Notes: a model not told the origin generated them from the letters alone. DNA of 64,000 bases from Syntrophomonas palmitatica JCM 14374 (GCF_001311885.1 NZ_BBCE01000005.1:1-64000), one strand, 5' to 3'; positions 47,168 to 57,836 are shown, numbered from the stretch's first letter. A program made the numbers and translations.

Positions 47168-47887
47168 ATGTTAAATTTTTTAATGGATGTGTTATTTCCG
47201 CAGCAGGCCTGCTGCCTGTGCCGCAAGGAGGGAAGATATAATACCCGCCATCCCTGGTGCGAGGAATGCTACCAGAGTTTAATGTCAAGGCAGGGTTGTC
47301 TGCCCGTCTGCGATAAATGCGGCAAATACCTGGAAAAGGGAGAAGGCCTGTGCGTGGATTGTCAGCAGAACCCGCCCCTGTTTTTTATTGGCCGGGCGGT
47401 GGGGCCTTATGACGAACCATATCGGATTGCCGTAAAGGTTCTTAAGTTCCTGGGCCGCCGTCACCTGGCGGTCAAAATGGGTCATATGATGGCGGGAGTG
47501 GTTAAAAACGAACCGCGCTTCTGGCCGATTGATCTGGTGATTCCGGTGCCGGTTTCCTGGGCGCATTTGCAGCAGCGGGGATTTAACCAGACGGAAGAAC
47601 TGGCCCGGCAGTTATGCAAGGAATTAAACCTGAAAATGGATGCGCGTATATTAAAAAGAATAAAAGAAACCCCGGCGCAGCGTGAATTAACCCGTGAAGA
47701 GCGAGAAAAAAATTTATTATTTGCCTTTTCTGTAAAGGACAAAAAGAAAATTTATCGAAAGAATATATTACTGGTGGACGATGTTTACACTACCGGATCA
47801 ACCGTTCGGGAATGCACCCGGACGCTCCTGGAGGCGGGCGCCGCCAGGGTATCAGTAGTTACCTGGGCCACAGGCAAAGGTTTTTAG
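47168..47887 (+). CDS. comF: ComF family protein
   Basis: A 239-residue protein. An N-terminal zinc-finger region has CCLC and CDKCGKYLEKGEGLCVDC, and the C-terminal phosphoribosyltransferase-like domain ends with the PRPP loop ILLVDDVYTTGSTV. ComF proteins help DNA uptake in competent bacteria; in many Clostridia the gene sits just before the flagellar late genes, as here. I chose the ATG at 47168; GTG/ATG codons upstream at 47129-47141 lack a better site. Confidence 0.87.
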   Translation: MLNFLMDVLFPQQACCLCRKEGRYNTRHPWCEECYQSLMSRQGCLPVCDKCGKYLEKGEGLCVDCQQNPPLFFIGRAVGPYDEPYRIAVKVLKFLGRRHLAVKMGHMMAGVVKNEPRFWPIDLVIPVPVSWAHLQQRGFNQTEELARQLCKELNLKMDARILKRIKETPAQRELTREEREKNLLFAFSVKDKKKIYRKNILLVDDVYTTGSTVRECTRTLLEAGAARVSVVTWATGKGF

Positions 47888-47904
47888 TGCAGGGGGGATG
47901 AAGG

Positions 47905-48323
47905 ATGGGAGTTAATCTCAGAAATTGCCCGAAGTGTGGGAGGGTTTTTGCTTACCAGGGAAGAAACATTTGCCAGAAGTGTTTGGAGTCTGAGGATGAC
48001 GATTATGCCTGGTACGCCGGTACGTGCGCGACCACCCGCGGGCCAGCGTAGTTGAAGTATCCGAAGAGACCGGAGTAGAAGAGGAAAAGATATTGCAATA
48101 CCTGCGAGATGGCCGCTTGATTTCCAGCGGGTTCACGGAAGTTATTACCTGTGAACGCTGCGGAAAATCGATTAGGGCAGGCAGATATTGCGAAGCCTGT
48201 AAAGCCATTTTGGATATTCAGCTTAAATCAGCTATTCCACAGGCTCAGCGGCCTGAACCGCCGGAAAATAAACCGCCTCGCCTGGGGCGTAATAGTGACG
48301 GCATGCACATCAAAAAGGAATAA
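47905..48323 (+). CDS. YvyF-like flagellar operon protein (frame break near 48008)
   Basis: About 139 residues after repair. It begins MGVNLRNCPKCGRVFAY with two CxxC pairs, and has a winged-helix-like middle (VVEVSEETGVEEEKILQYL) and a second zinc site (CERCGKSI, CEAC). The first frame stops near 48051; one missing C in GCCTGG restores DDYALVRRYVRDHPRASVV. The match to the TIGR03826/YvyF family that lies before flgM in Firmicutes is by layout and motifs. The function is unknown. Confidence 0.75.
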
Positions 48324-48454
48324 TGCGTTATAAAGGGATTTGATATAGATTAATGAATCAAAAGCTCCCCCTAAAAGAAATCCTTAAGTCAAATATTAAG
48401 GATATGAAAGAAAAACAGAGCAAGAACAAGAAATAAACGAATAATCTCTAATTT

Positions 48455-48476
48455 GAGGCGTTAAGCCTCTTTCTGT
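48455..48476 (+). terminator. possible weak terminator before flgM
   Basis: Stem GAGGC/GCCTC with a 5-base loop, followed by a T-rich stretch. The stem is short. The 27-codon ATG frame just before it (48353-48436) has no ribosome site. Confidence 0.35.
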
Positions 48477-48526
48477 TTTCTGCGAAAATATCAAAGAGAA
48501 TATGTAAATTACGAGGTGGATATGTA

Positions 48527-48823
48527 ATGTTTGTATCCAGGACACAACTCCAAAACATCCTGAAAATATATGGCAAATCATCAGCCAATACGTCCGGGGT
48601 GAAACCGGCAGCAAATAAAAGCATAAAAAATGATGAGCTGGCCTTGTCGCGGGAAAGCAAAATAACGCAGAAGGCGGTCTTAGCGGCAAAACAGGCAGAA
48701 GACCTGCGGCCTGAACTGGTTGCGCATCTCCAGGAAAAAATCTTTGCTGGAACCTACACCGTATCAGATGACGAGGTAGCAGAAAAAATTATAGACACAG
48801 CCATTCTCGACCGTCTTATTTAG
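48527..48823 (+). CDS. flgM: anti-sigma-28 factor FlgM
   Basis: A 98-residue protein. The C-terminal half (RPELVAHLQEKIFAGTYTVS, then DDEVAEKIID) is the typical FlgM sigma-28-binding part. ATG at 48527 follows GAGGTGG. It holds back sigma-28 until the hook is finished, and flgN follows 21 bases later. Confidence 0.88.
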   Translation: MFVSRTQLQNILKIYGKSSANTSGVKPAANKSIKNDELALSRESKITQKAVLAAKQAEDLRPELVAHLQEKIFAGTYTVSDDEVAEKIIDTAILDRLI

Positions 48824-48844
48824 CGGCAGGGATCTAAGAAAGCG

Positions 48845-49365
48845 GTGAACCGGGTGGAAAACAGGTTAAAAACCTTTATTGAGATGCTCAACCGGGAGAA
48901 TGATTTACTTGACAGCCTGGTAGAAATTGGGGATAAAAAACGCCAGTTGATCATTCTGGGTGAAGTAAAAGAACTGGATAAATTAATACAGAAGGAGGGC
49001 ATCGTTTTATCTAATCTGGATAAACAGGAAGGTGCCCGTTTTAAATTGCAGCAGGAATTATCTGTCGCCTGGGGGATGAAGCCTGAAGAGTTAGTGGCTA
49101 CTGAATTGCTGAAACGCTTGTCAGGCAAGCACGAGGATCTTTACAAACCCATGCAGGAAGCCATAGAACGCCTTGATTACAATCTCACGCGGCTGAAGGC
49201 CATTAATTCTCATAACCATGATCTGCTGGAACATTCCCTGGACTTCATCGCCATGATGGAAAGCATGATAACCGGCGACTCAGCAGGGGTGTACTCAGAT
49301 AATGGCAGCAAAATAGATGAAGCTGCTCCCGCAGTCCTCGCAATATGCTGGATAGAAAGGTGTAA
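48845..49365 (+). CDS. flgN: FlgN-type flagellar chaperone (frame break near 49337)
   Basis: About 173 residues, all helical. It has the FlgN pattern (NRENDLLDSLVEIGDKKRQL) and, after one missing C near 49337, the family ending RNMLDRKV at a stop at 49363-49365. The unrepaired ORF runs to 49384 with a foreign tail. The GTG start is at 48845. It would escort FlgK and FlgL, encoded next. Confidence 0.85.
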
Positions 49366-49522
49366 TCGACACGCATTAAAATGAATGCAAAGGACGCGGA
49401 ATTCGATGATTATCACGGATAAGGAATTCTTATACAATCATTTAACAGAGAAGATAATAGGTTGCTAAAACTTTAATGATCCGCGTTTTCTGCGTTTATT
49501 ACAAAGTTTGGAGTGATTTTGC

Positions 49523-52063
49523 ATGTCGGGTTTTTTTGGAATTGAAATAGGAAAACGTTCAATAATAATGAGCCAGGCGGCGCTGAATATTACCGGGCAC
49601 AACACCGCCAATGCCAGCACGCCGGGTTACTCGCTGCAGGTGCCGGACATTGTGACTACGAATCCCTATCATGCCCCGGTATTAATCAATGGCAATAGAC
49701 TAGGTCAATTCGGCACCGGAGTCGATATCGCTAAAATACAAAGAATGAGGGATTCTTTCCTTGACAGTCAAATCAGAGATGAAAATAAGGTAGCAGGCTA
49801 CTGGAAACAGATGGAAGATACCCTTGCCAAATTGGAAGTGGTGGTAAATGAACCTTCGGATAACGGCTTGAGGTCAGTGATGGATAAGTTTTGGCAGTCA
49901 TGGCAGGATCTTTCCAAAAACGCCGAAAGCCAGTCGGATAGAGGCGTAGTAGCCCAAAGGGGTGCGGCGTTAGCTGAAACCTTCAGGCATACATATAAGC
50001 AACTGGTTGACCTGCGGGACGATGTTAATGCTTCAATAAAAATAAAAGTCAGCGAAGTCAACACCATAGCTTTGAACATAGCTGATCTTAATAAACAGAT
50101 ATTAGCTATCAGTATATCCGGAAAACAGCCCAATGACCTTTTAGATAAGCGTGATCTGCTGATAGACCAGTTGAGCCAGTTAGCAGATGTTAAAGTATAT
50201 GACCAGGCAAATAACATGATAGAAGTGCAGCTGGGAAACCGCATGCTGGTGAGGGGGGTTGATACCAACTCCTTAGATACTGTCAGTGACGACAATGGTA
50301 TGTATATGGTGGTTTGGAAGGATACTCAGGTTGCAGCTCAGTTTAAAAGCGGCGAATTAAGAGGACTTTTGGATGCCAGAGGCAAAACGGATTTAATCGA
50401 TGAAAGCGAACCTTCTCCATATAAAGAAATTATCCCTAACATGATTCGAGATCTGAATACCCTGGCCAAAACCCTCATAGTAAAGATAAATGAAGTTCAC
50501 CGGGGAGGCTACAGCCTTAATAATCGCGGGGCGAATCCTGACGGCACGGATTTTTTCGTAATGCCCGGCACTGATCCGGATGAATTCGAAAACTGGGCCG
50601 AAATAATGACTGTCAACCCCACAATATTAAACGATGTGAAAAATATTGCCGCAGCCCAGCACCGGACCTGGGAAAAGGACGCTAACGGAGAGGACAAACG
50701 GATTAATTTCGGTGATGGGAAAAATGCCCTGAGCATATCCGAGTTAAAACATGATCTGAATGTCCAGCAATATAAAGTTAAGACGGAAGGACTAAAGATA
50801 GTTTTCGATCCGGCAGACCCACTATCGCATGATCCGCTGGTTTTTAATATTGATGCCGGAAGCGGGGTACAGACTATCACCCTTGATCCCCCGGCGAATT
50901 TTAAAGACATGAGAGAAATAGTGGAAAAACTGCAAGCGGAACTTGACAAGAAGGAAATGCCGGTTAAGGTTAAGTGCGAAGGTACTGGCAGCGGCAACAG
51001 CACTGAGCTGGTATTCTATTCCACCAGCCGGACCTCATTGGAGGTTATTTTGAACAACACTGGCATAAATGATCTGGCGGCCACAAAATTGCAGAATGGT
51101 GAATATTGTATTACTGCCAATTCTGCAGCAGCAGCTAGCACCAGTGTTATAAGGCCCGTACAGCAATACCTGCGTTTGGGGGCCAGCGGCATATTCGACC
51201 GGGCGCAGTTTCAGGTTAACGGTACTACACCTGCTGATGTCAATGCTTCAATCCAGCTTGAAGTGGCTGCGGTGGATTATACCACCAACCTGGTAACATA
51301 TAAATACACCTCGCATGAATACGCCAAAGACGGTACCTATAATTACCGCGAGGGCAGCTTTACCCTGGTTTTCGGGGGGCCATATAATACGACTGTAAAT
51401 GACATCGGATCATTAGACCTGGATATTACCGGGCTTTCAACCAGCGATATCAGGAACCTCAGGGTGGGCGACAAGGCGGTTTTGAACCTGACTGCCGCCG
51501 CGGCTGTGGGCGACCAGCAGCTTGATATAGCCTATGATTACGACGATCATGCCGGCACCGCAGCTGATCCCGGAGCCTGCTGCCAGCGTTTTGTTTTTGA
51601 TTCTTTAGCATTAAATGGGCAAACAGCCAAATCCATGCATTTCTATACTATCAACGCAAACGCATTAAGCGAATACTACGGCCAGTCATACAACGGTTAT
51701 ATTGATATTACTACCGGGGTTTTAACTAATACCGGCATTGCCGCTTATCTTTCCTATTATGATCCGGCCGCTATGGAAACGTTTATGGTTGAACAGGCCA
51801 CTACCGATGATTTCTGGCGTACGGTTACCGCCGGAATTGGTGTCAACAGCCAGGAGGCCCAGCGCATGGTCAAGAACCAGGAAATGGTTTTAAATGAACT
51901 GGAAACCAAGCGTCAATCGATTTCGGGGGTTTCCATGGATGAGGAAATGACCAATATGATTAAATACCAGCATGTCTATTCGGCCGGAGCTCGTTTTATC
52001 ACCACCATTGACGAACAGATAGATCTGGTAGTAAACCGCATGGGCCTGGTGGGCCGTGGCTAA
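49523..52063 (+). CDS. flgK: flagellar hook-associated protein 1
   Basis: 846 residues. The N-terminal rod/hook helix (ALNITGHNTANASTPGYSLQ) and the C-terminal MIKYQHVYSAGARFITTIDE are typical. FlgK is normally about 450-650 residues; here the central part (about 400 residues) is enlarged and beta-rich. ATG at 49523 follows GGAG. It forms the first hook-filament junction zone. Confidence 0.92.
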   Translation: MSGFFGIEIGKRSIIMSQAALNITGHNTANASTPGYSLQVPDIVTTNPYHAPVLINGNRLGQFGTGVDIAKIQRMRDSFLDSQIRDENKVAGYWKQMEDTLAKLEVVVNEPSDNGLRSVMDKFWQSWQDLSKNAESQSDRGVVAQRGAALAETFRHTYKQLVDLRDDVNASIKIKVSEVNTIALNIADLNKQILAISISGKQPNDLLDKRDLLIDQLSQLADVKVYDQANNMIEVQLGNRMLVRGVDTNSLDTVSDDNGMYMVVWKDTQVAAQFKSGELRGLLDARGKTDLIDESEPSPYKEIIPNMIRDLNTLAKTLIVKINEVHRGGYSLNNRGANPDGTDFFVMPGTDPDEFENWAEIMTVNPTILNDVKNIAAAQHRTWEKDANGEDKRINFGDGKNALSISELKHDLNVQQYKVKTEGLKIVFDPADPLSHDPLVFNIDAGSGVQTITLDPPANFKDMREIVEKLQAELDKKEMPVKVKCEGTGSGNSTELVFYSTSRTSLEVILNNTGINDLAATKLQNGEYCITANSAAAASTSVIRPVQQYLRLGASGIFDRAQFQVNGTTPADVNASIQLEVAAVDYTTNLVTYKYTSHEYAKDGTYNYREGSFTLVFGGPYNTTVNDIGSLDLDITGLSTSDIRNLRVGDKAVLNLTAAAAVGDQQLDIAYDYDDHAGTAADPGACCQRFVFDSLALNGQTAKSMHFYTINANALSEYYGQSYNGYIDITTGVLTNTGIAAYLSYYDPAAMETFMVEQATTDDFWRTVTAGIGVNSQEAQRMVKNQEMVLNELETKRQSISGVSMDEEMTNMIKYQHVYSAGARFITTIDEQIDLVVNRMGLVGRG

Positions 52064-52099
52064 AATATAACTTGATTATGGATTCTTTGGAGGGTTTTT

Positions 52100-54171
52100 A
52101 TGCGCATTACCAATGGAATGATGGTTAACAACCTTAAACGAGACTTGAATTATAATATGATACGATTGGCCGAATACCAGAAATATTTGTCAACCGGCCG
52201 TATTCTTAACCGTCCTTCTGATAATCCCTCAGGTACGGTTACATCCTTGCGGCTGCGCACCACTTTAAAAGAAGGAGAGCAGTACCTGGCCAATATAAAT
52301 GAAGCCACCAGTTTTATGCAAACCACCGATTCCGCTATGAACAACATCAATGAGATAATTCAAAAAATACGTGAACTTACCGTAAAAGCCGCTACCGGCA
52401 CCAATGATCCCGATGCTCATAACGCTATTGCCAAGGAAATTAACGAGCTTAAAGACCAGCTTAAGATAATAGCCAACACTACTTATGGCAGCAAATATAT
52501 TTTCGGAGGCACCAATGTTACGGAGATTCCATATGAAAACGGCATGTGGTACGGCAATGAAGATTCGCTTGAAGTAGAGATAGGGGTTGGAGTAAGAACT
52601 TCACTCAACGTAGCCGAGATGAAGGGCTTTTTTATGGGGAGATTGAATCATCAAAAAAGATTGAGGCCGCCTCAGGCATAAGCAATATCTCCGCCCAGAA
52701 CCTAAAAGAAGGGGAATACACGCTGCGCACCGAACTGGGCAACTATGTTAATTCTACTATCAATGAAGCGCAGAGCTACCTCAGAGCCGTACCCAGAAAC
52801 AAAAGTTTCTTTTATGAGAATGCCAGCACCCCGGCTACACTGAGGGTAGGTACGGCGGTTGGAACTACTGATTCTGCCTATAGCGGGTCGCTGGTGGTAG
52901 AAGTCACGAAAGTAGATCAGGCTCCTCATTTTATTCTGCAAGAGGGCAGTAATGCGGGGGGAGGTTTCTTCGCCATCGATAAACCCCTGTATTATAGATC
53001 CGCTGATGGTTCGCTGGTTCCGATAGGCGACAATGTAGATTTAACCGCAAATTTTACTTATACCAGTACCGGCGCCGGTCATTTAAACGGAGCGGTTTAC
53101 AGCAATGATGGCAAGGGAAATATAAGGATTACCTTTAATACTGCTGACCCTGGCCCCCCGCCAACACCGACAGCGGTGACAGGAGATACTCTTACCTGGA
53201 ATAACAGCGGGGCAATGGGCAAGCTGTATGATGAGGCCGGCAATGAATTTATTCCCGGCACCGCTACTTTTGACGGCACTAACTGGCAGTATTACGGGAC
53301 GTCCTACGTTACAGCCAATATTAAGGGACATATATATACCCCTAACGGCAACCACCGGGAAATAAATTTAATGAATTATAAGATTAACGTAGAGGCGGGT
53401 ATTAATGCGGGGCCGCCTGATGACCGGGAAATCTTTCACATAAATGGCGCCGACATTGATCCTGCTTTTACTGATAATTTAGTGGTTTGGAATGGCGGGA
53501 CCAAAGCCCTGGGCGGAATTGATATGAGAACGCCTGCTTTACAAGCAGGAGACAAAACGGTCTTATCCTTTGGGGCTGCTGTGCCTGCAGTCGGAAACAA
53601 TGCGCAGAGAATAGAAATTGATTATAATTTTAAAAATATCGATGGTAAACTGGTGGGCAACGGTTCTCATACCTTTACCTTTGCCCCGGGGACCATGGAC
53701 AACAGAACCAGGGATATAAAGTTTTTTACCATGGATCAGGAAACCGGGGTTGTGCAGGACGGAACCATGACTTTTAAAACCAACACCCTGGGTACTGCCA
53801 ATACACCTCCCAATGTAGCCGCCAAATTTGATTATGAGGAGGGGCTCTTCGGCTTTGTGGAAGAATTGGCCGGTACAATAGACACCGGGCGTCTGCCGCA
53901 GGTAGGCAACAAGCTGGTAGGCATAGACTCCAGGCTGAAGGAGTTATTATACTACCGTTCTACCGTAGGGGCTAGAATCAACCGTCTGGACCTGCAGGAA
54001 AACCGCCTTAAATACGCTGAAGAGTCGCTCACTGATCTCCTGTCTAAGACGGAAGATGCCGATCAGGCCAAGGTAATAATGGAATTAAAGATGCAGGAAA
54101 ATGTTTTTAATTCGTCGCTGGCGGCGGGTGCCCGGATTATACAGCCAACCCTGATGGATTTTCTGCGTTGA
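52100..54171 (+). CDS. flgL: flagellar hook-associated protein 3 (frame break near 52631)
   Basis: About 690 residues after repair, much longer than the usual 300. The N-terminus (MRITNGMMVNNLKRDLNYN, then LSTGRILNRPSDNPSG) and C-terminus (AKVIMELKMQENVFNSSLAA) are typical. The first frame stops at 52681; a missing T in the run at 52628-52633 continues as FFYGEIESSKKI to the stop at 54171. The middle is an inserted beta-rich region. GGAGGG precedes the ATG. Confidence 0.88.
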
Positions 54172-54196
54172 TCTGATAGTTAAGGGGTGAACAACT

Positions 54197-54754
54197 GTGC
54201 TGTTGGTGAAGATTCATCAGCAATTTGCCCAGATTGGGCTGAATATTAAAGAACCGCGGCTCAATCTGCGCAGCACACTGCCCAGGATTGAGATAGAATC
54301 AAAACCGGCTGAGCTGAGCCTGGTTTCACCGCGGCCTAAAATACACATAGACCAGCGCCAGTGTTTTGCCGATGCCGGGCTCAGGTCTCCGGAAACATTA
54401 ACCGACTACCTGGTGGGGCAAGCCTGGTCAGATTTTTATTCGGCCTTAGCCCAAAGAAGCTCTGAAGGCGATGAGCTGGCAAGGATTAAAGGCTCGTCTT
54501 TAGGGGATCTGGCTGTCAGCCGCACAAGAAACTATAAGAACTTTGACGCCAAAGCCGTACCCCAGCAGCCGCCTAAAATTAGCTTTGAGACCTATCCCGT
54601 GCAGGGGGAATATCAGCCCGGAGAGATAAACCTGCGCCTGCTGTCCGGAAATGTCCAGAGTAATTTAGATTGGGGCAAAGTCGAAATTTATTTGCGGCAA
54701 AAGAATTTTATCAGATTTGAGTTTGCCGGTAATGTGGTTAACCTGGTCGCGTAA
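54197..54754 (+). CDS. DUF6470 (YviE-like) flagellar-operon protein
   Basis: A 185-residue protein with IHQQFAQIGLNIKEPRLNLR and the PRPKIHIDQRQCFADAGLRS segment typical of the family encoded between flgL and fliW in Firmicutes. GTG at 54197 follows AAGGGG. The function is not established. Confidence 0.82.
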   Translation: MLLVKIHQQFAQIGLNIKEPRLNLRSTLPRIEIESKPAELSLVSPRPKIHIDQRQCFADAGLRSPETLTDYLVGQAWSDFYSALAQRSSEGDELARIKGSSLGDLAVSRTRNYKNFDAKAVPQQPPKISFETYPVQGEYQPGEINLRLLSGNVQSNLDWGKVEIYLRQKNFIRFEFAGNVVNLVA

Positions 54755-54777
54755 TAATCCTCGAAGGGAGCAAACCT

Positions 54778-55245
54778 ATGAAAATAGATACCGTTTTATT
54801 AGGGGAAATAGAGGTTGAAGAACAATTCATTATTGATTTTCCTGAAGGCATACCTGCATTCGAGGAGGAAAAGAGATTTATACTGCTGCCCATGGGAGAA
54901 GCTGGACCTTTTTATTACCTGCAGGCGGTCGACAATAAAGAATTATGCCTGCTTCTGGCCGATCCTTTCGCTTTCTTTACCGATTATGAAGTATCCATAC
55001 CTGATGAGGAATTAGCAAAATTAAACCTGGAATCAGAAAACCGTTTGTTTGTTTACACCGTGGTAACATTACCCGATGATTTTAAACTGGCAACAACCAA
55101 CCTTATGGCTCCCATAATAATTGACCCTGACAACAGAAAAGGCATGCAGTATGTTCCCGCTAAATCAAAGTATTCTACACGGCACATGTTATTCGCTAAA
55201 AGCCGGGAACAAAACCTGGCCGCCAGTGCCGGGGAAGGACGCTAG
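54778..55245 (+). CDS. fliW: flagellar assembly factor FliW
   Basis: A 155-residue protein with FPEGIPAFEEEKRF, PFYYLQAVDNKELCLLLADP and TNLMAPIIID. FliW binds free flagellin and releases or inhibits CsrA, so that flagellin translation follows secretion. csrA begins 4 bases after its stop. ATG at 54778 follows AAGGGAG. Confidence 0.93.
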   Translation: MKIDTVLLGEIEVEEQFIIDFPEGIPAFEEEKRFILLPMGEAGPFYYLQAVDNKELCLLLADPFAFFTDYEVSIPDEELAKLNLESENRLFVYTVVTLPDDFKLATTNLMAPIIIDPDNRKGMQYVPAKSKYSTRHMLFAKSREQNLAASAGEGR

Positions 55246-55248
55246 CCT

Positions 55249-55494
55249 ATGCTGGTTTTAAGCCGCAAAAAAGGACAAAAAATTGTAGTCGGGGATAATA
55301 TTGCAATCGATATTATAGACATACAGGGTGATGTAGTAAGAATAGGGATTACAGCGCCATCAGAGATCAAAATATTTCGCGGCGAAATTTACGAAGAAAT
55401 TCAGGCAGAAAACCGCAAAGCCATGGAAAACCTGACACGATTAAAAGATAATCTGCCCGGTTTGCTGGACTACAACAAACCCGACAAACAATAA
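55249..55494 (+). CDS. csrA: RNA-binding translational regulator CsrA
   Basis: An 81-residue protein with [20 protein letters not shown] at the start and [12 protein letters not shown], whose arginine contacts GGA motifs. It represses flagellin translation by covering the ribosome site in Firmicutes. The FliW gene is directly upstream, and possible target sites lie in the flagellin leader at 57726 and 57824. Confidence 0.95.
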   Translation: MLVLSRKKGQKIVVGDNIAIDIIDIQGDVVRIGITAPSEIKIFRGEIYEEIQAENRKAMENLTRLKDNLPGLLDYNKPDKQ

Positions 55495-55527
55495 GGGTTT
55501 TACCGTAATGTCAAGGAGGGAAGCAAA

Positions 55528-57480
55528 ATGGCAACGAGAATAAGCGGATTGGCCAGCGGTATGGACATAGACAGCATTGTAAAAAAGATGGTGTCCTCCC
55601 AACAAGCCAAGATCGACAAAGATAAACAGAAGATTCAGATATTGGAATGGCAGCAGGAGAGCTACCGGGAAACTAACCTGAAGCTGTTGGCTTTACGCAA
55701 TACCATATCAGACCTGAAACTGCCTTCCACCTTTACAGGCAAGACAACCACCAGCAGTAATGAAAGTGTTTTAAAAGCCACCGCAACATCCGAAGCCAGC
55801 AACGGAACGTATATTGTCAAGGTAAATTCTCTTTATTCCGGAGTCAACCGCATTAGCACCACACAACTGCCTGAATATAAGACTACCCTGGCAGAGCAGT
55901 TCGGAATCACCGGTACAATTAGTTTTACCTTAAGAGGCAAAGATGGTGTCGACAAGGTTTACAGCTTTGACACTACCGCCAGGAACCTGAATGATGTGGT
56001 AAATGCTATAAATGCCAATGCCTCAACCAGCGGCATAACTGCCGGATATTCTTCCGATGGAAACCGTTTTGTGCTCGCTACGGCTGATAAGGGCGAAGAA
56101 GCTGTAATTAACCTGGTGGCTGATGGCGATTCATTTATTAAGACTACTTTGCAGCTGGGTATGGATGTGGGCTCATATACGGGAACCAATGCTTCGATAG
56201 ATTTTGAAGGGGCTGCCGGTATAGAATTCGAGTCTAACCAGTTTACGCTTAACGGCATAAACTTTACCCTGCTTCAAGCCGGTCAAACCGCGGCGGTGAC
56301 TGTAAGCAACGATATTGACACCGCCGTCCAAAAAATCACCAAGTTTGTTGAAGCCTACAATGCGGTGATGGAGAATATAAATACCAAATTGCATGAAAGC
56401 CGAGCCTATGATAAGACCAATCACACTTACAAGTATTTGCCGCTTACAGACGCCCAGAGAGAAGAAATGACTGAAACCCAGATAACCAAATGGGAAGCCC
56501 AGGCAAAAAAGGGATTAATGAAACAAGAATATATACTGCAATCACTGGCTAGCAATCTTAGAATGGTATTTAACGGCATAATGAAAAATAATGAGAATAT
56601 CGTTATAAAGTCGGGAGTCACTCTCACCAGCAAATCGGCAATAAACTCATATGCCGCTACATTGGCTTCCCAGTTTGGCATTACCGGAACCAAAAGTTTT
56701 TCCCTCAAAGGGACCGATGGAGTGACACGTAATTACAGCTTTGATACCGCCGCTCAAAGTATGAATGACGTGGTTAATGCCATAAACGCCGATACATCTG
56801 CGAGCGGTATAACAGCAGTTTATTCCACCGCCAGCAATACATTCAGCCTGGCAACAGTCGATAATACGCAAAACGCCAGCCTCGAAATAGTCAGTGACGG
56901 CGATTTATTCTTAAAAGACACACTGAAATTGGGAGTGAATGCGGGGATAATTCGCCCGGCTACCAATATATTATCCGGTGATAACGTTAATTACTTGACT
57001 TACCGGAGCCTGAGTTCCATTGGTCTAGAAACCACCTCATACAGCAGTGCCAGCAATGACAACGGAAAAGTGACCATAACTGAATCTACCCTGCGAGCGG
57101 CCCTGCAAAACGATGCCAGCGGTGTTATGAAGTTATTTAACATGACCCAGACGTTGCTGGTTGAAAACGCAGATGGCACACAGAGTCAGAAGACGTATAA
57201 TGTTGGCATCGGGTTATTAACCTATGATGCCCTGACCAAGGATATCAGTCTTATAAACAGCAAAGCCGGTTCCGGGGATGTGCTGTATGATAACAGTTAT
57301 ATAAGCCAGGCTATACTTCGTCTTGAGGAAAGCGTTTCGGAACAGCAAGAACGCCTGAAAAAACTTGAGGATCGTTACTATGCCCAGTTTACCGCTATGG
57401 AAAAAGCCATACAGAAGGCCAATGCACAGAGTGCCTGGTTGTCGCAGCAATTAGGGCAGAGCAGCAACAGTTCCAGTTAA
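55528..57480 (+). CDS. fliD: flagellar filament cap protein FliD with duplicated insert
   Basis: 650 residues. The N-terminus (RISGLASGMDIDSIVKKMVS) and C-terminus (AILRLEESVSEQQERLKKLE) are typical. A module of about 100 residues occurs twice, near 117-215 and 373-472, with matching QFGITGT, YSFDT, NDVVNAIN and SGITA segments. The second copy lies inside the FliD_C region. ATG at 55528 follows GGAGGG. It caps the growing filament. Confidence 0.92.
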   Translation: MATRISGLASGMDIDSIVKKMVSSQQAKIDKDKQKIQILEWQQESYRETNLKLLALRNTISDLKLPSTFTGKTTTSSNESVLKATATSEASNGTYIVKVNSLYSGVNRISTTQLPEYKTTLAEQFGITGTISFTLRGKDGVDKVYSFDTTARNLNDVVNAINANASTSGITAGYSSDGNRFVLATADKGEEAVINLVADGDSFIKTTLQLGMDVGSYTGTNASIDFEGAAGIEFESNQFTLNGINFTLLQAGQTAAVTVSNDIDTAVQKITKFVEAYNAVMENINTKLHESRAYDKTNHTYKYLPLTDAQREEMTETQITKWEAQAKKGLMKQEYILQSLASNLRMVFNGIMKNNENIVIKSGVTLTSKSAINSYAATLASQFGITGTKSFSLKGTDGVTRNYSFDTAAQSMNDVVNAINADTSASGITAVYSTASNTFSLATVDNTQNASLEIVSDGDLFLKDTLKLGVNAGIIRPATNILSGDNVNYLTYRSLSSIGLETTSYSSASNDNGKVTITESTLRAALQNDASGVMKLFNMTQTLLVENADGTQSQKTYNVGIGLLTYDALTKDISLINSKAGSGDVLYDNSYISQAILRLEESVSEQQERLKKLEDRYYAQFTAMEKAIQKANAQSAWLSQQLGQSSNSSS

Positions 57481-57513
57481 ACGGTTTGTAACAAAGCAAC
57501 GTATAAATGAAAT

Positions 57514-57543
57514 GAGACGGTAAAAGCCGTCTCTTATTTTTTT
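57514..57543 (+). terminator. terminator after fliD
   Basis: GAGACGG / CCGTCTC stem with a short loop and T-rich tail. Confidence 0.85.
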
Positions 57544-57836
57544 GCGAACTAGCCATAATCAATGAAATGAAAAGATTTAGTGAATATTCACGATAAAAAA
57601 CAGCAATTATCAGCCTTTTCGGAGTTGAATTTATTTTTGCTCGATAACGATAAAAAACCTAGCTACCCTAATGGCTCCCGCCGCTTTCAGAATAGAATAA
57701 GAAATTTCTTGTTCTTAAAAAGTGGGGAGGAGGTGTTTAGTCTAAAGGTCGATACTAAACGACTCGGCGGCCCCGGCGTAGCAAATAAATGGCCCCGCAG
57801 GGAAGCGGGAGCTTAAATTACAAGGAGGTAGATTTA
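57544..57836 (+). promoter_or_regulatory. flagellin leader with possible CsrA sites
   Basis: These 293 bases hold no gene I can support. GGAGGAGG at 57726-57733 and AAGGAGG at 57823-57829 (the ribosome site) are two GGA-rich sites about 95 bases apart. Between them GTTTAGT/ACTAAAC (57735-57741 with 57754-57760) and CCCGC/GCGGG (57794-57798 with 57805-57809) can form hairpins. In Bacillus, CsrA binds two such sites in the flagellin leader. Confidence 0.5.

Noticed and set aside
48353-48436. 27-codon ORF starting MNQKLPLKEILKSNIK
   Set aside because: No ribosome site, very short, rich in lysine from A-rich DNA, and no conserved motif.
57580-57816. 78-codon ORF in the flagellin leader
   Set aside because: It overlaps the hairpins and GGA sites, has a weak start and no recognisable domain; it is better explained as leader RNA.
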